DNA from: Bacteroidia bacterium
Lineage (GTDB): Bacteria > Bacteroidota > Bacteroidia > B-17B0 > Aurantibacillaceae
Direction: 5' to 3'
Length of the DNA stretch: 64,000 nt
Assembly (NCBI GenBank): GCA_018000995.1
Contig: JAGNIU010000001.1
Span: forward strand, 62,001-126,000
A program made the translations under genes and the position numbers. Under the pieces are notes generated by a model, which made no database searches, was not told where the DNA came from, and saw nothing but the letters and a program-made list of their open reading frames with translations. Numbering within the stretch: position 1 is the first letter of the stretch; each line of letters opens with the position of its first letter. Shown one piece after another: positions 63,383 through 64,000 of this stretch.

Positions 63383-64000
63383 TTGTGCCGTTATGTGCTA
63401 AAACTATTTTTTCTACAATGTAAAGTCCGAGTCCGGTACCTTTTGTGTTGCGGGTTTCTTCGTTACCTACTCTGTAAAATTTATCAAATATTTTTGATTT
63501 CTCTTTTTCGGAAATTCCAAAACCATTATCACTTACACTTAAATTCAGTTTACCATTTTGGTTGTTTAAAGAGATAAGCACTTGCGAATTGTCGGGCGAA
63601 TACTTGAAAGCATTTTCAACAAGATTAATAATTATAGAAGGAAATAATAATTTATCCAGCGTGGCAGATAGTCCGTTTTGGATTTCGGTTTTCAAAATGC
63701 CTTTCGCCTTTTTATCAGAAAAATAATTCAGAATAATTTGTTCCGTTAATTCGCTCACATTAACGTTTTCTTTATTCAAAGCTAAATTTTTATCTGCCGA
63801 ATTCGCTAACAACACATCTTCAATTAAACGGTTTAAGCGATTGGTTTCATTCACAGCATTTGTTAAGAGTTGTTCTTGCTGATCGGCCGGAAGTTGCTTG
63901 TGCTTTAATAGTGTTTGTAATTGTAATTTCGTGGCCGCTATTGGCGTTTTTAATTCGTGTGTTACACTTAGTAAGAAATTTTTTTGTTGGTTTACTAACT
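63330..64000 (-). CDS. Sensor histidine kinase, N-terminus beyond window
   Basis: The C-terminal 222 residues of a membrane sensor kinase. The phospho-acceptor box is SVTHELKTPIAATK close to the window edge. The ATPase domain has INLVENAFKYSPDNS (N box), VSDNGFGISEKEKSKIFDKF (G1/F) and TKGTGLGLYIVEKI (G2). The frame stays open to base 64000, so the sensing part lies outside. It ends within the substrate-binding gene's 5' region. Regulation of the importer by this kinase is possible but not shown. Confidence 0.92.
   Translation of the reverse strand, partial: LVNQQKNFLLSVTHELKTPIAATKLQLQTLLKHKQLPADQQEQLLTNAVNETNRLNRLIEDVLLANSADKNLALNKENVNVSELTEQIILNYFSDKKAKGILKTEIQNGLSATLDKLLFPSIIINLVENAFKYSPDNSQVLISLNNQNGKLNLSVSDNGFGISEKEKSKIFDKFYRVGNEETRNTKGTGLGLYIVEKIVLAHNGTIEVQDNKPNGSVFKVTI

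Noticed and set aside
1-64000. CRISPR arrays, tRNA/rRNA genes, prophage or insertion sequence
   Set aside because: No regularly spaced direct repeats, no cloverleaf or rRNA-like sequence, and no transposase, integrase or phage structural genes were recognised.

Overview
The window is an A+T-rich chromosomal segment of a Bacteroidota bacterium. Evidence for this is: many secreted proteins ending in type IX secretion (T9SS) sorting domains, two PKD proteins with gliding-motility-type C-termini, a FjTAL-like tyrosine ammonia-lyase, a DarA homologue, the ileS / DksA-like / lspA gene order, and candidate TAnnTTTG promoter elements without clear Shine-Dalgarno sequences. I cannot assign a genus. 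No tRNA, rRNA, CRISPR array, insertion sequence or prophage was recognised.

Layout: 1-695 is the start of atpB, running off the left edge. 911-4393 (minus) holds an ABC-2 exporter, a hot-dog dehydratase and a DarA-like protein. 4427-6278 holds a RidA-family protein and two exported proteins of unknown role. 6331-6540 is a threefold tandem repeat that copies the end of a TPR/SpoIIE phosphatase gene. 8756-15110 is ileS, a DksA-like gene, lspA and hemH. 15103-22688 holds secreted T9SS proteins in two similar gene pairs, pabB and an M1 aminopeptidase. 22792-25878 is a tandem pair of 513-residue helical paralogues. 25890-28766 holds rfaD and an acyl-CoA synthetase. 28768-34766 is a polyene pigment block (methyltransferase, tyrosine ammonia-lyase, FabG, ketosynthase, ACP, acyltransferase). 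34870-42756 is a redox block: an iron-sulfur flavoprotein, 2-oxoacid:ferredoxin oxidoreductase KorAB and transhydrogenase PntAB. 42812-57280 holds a GT87 enzyme, a three-gene surface operon whose first gene carries a heptamer repeat in its signal-peptide region, duplicated PKD proteins, a DCC protein, an RmlD-like reductase, a K+ channel and another T9SS protein. 57392-64000 holds rimO, a membrane protein, two tandem SET-domain proteins, an iron/cobalamin-type ABC importer and a truncated sensor kinase.

The DarA/dehydratase/exporter block and the lyase/ketosynthase/ACP block, about 24 kb apart, together look like a split flexirubin (aryl polyene-dialkylresorcinol) pathway. The redox block would connect ferredoxin, NADPH and NADH pools. 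The most notable single observations are: an IleRS whose class I signature reads GIHH instead of HxGH; a heptanucleotide repeat that puts a good signal peptide out of frame with a surface-fibre gene; lysine-rich histone-H1-like tails on two unrelated proteins (DksA-like and KorA); and tandem SET-domain genes.
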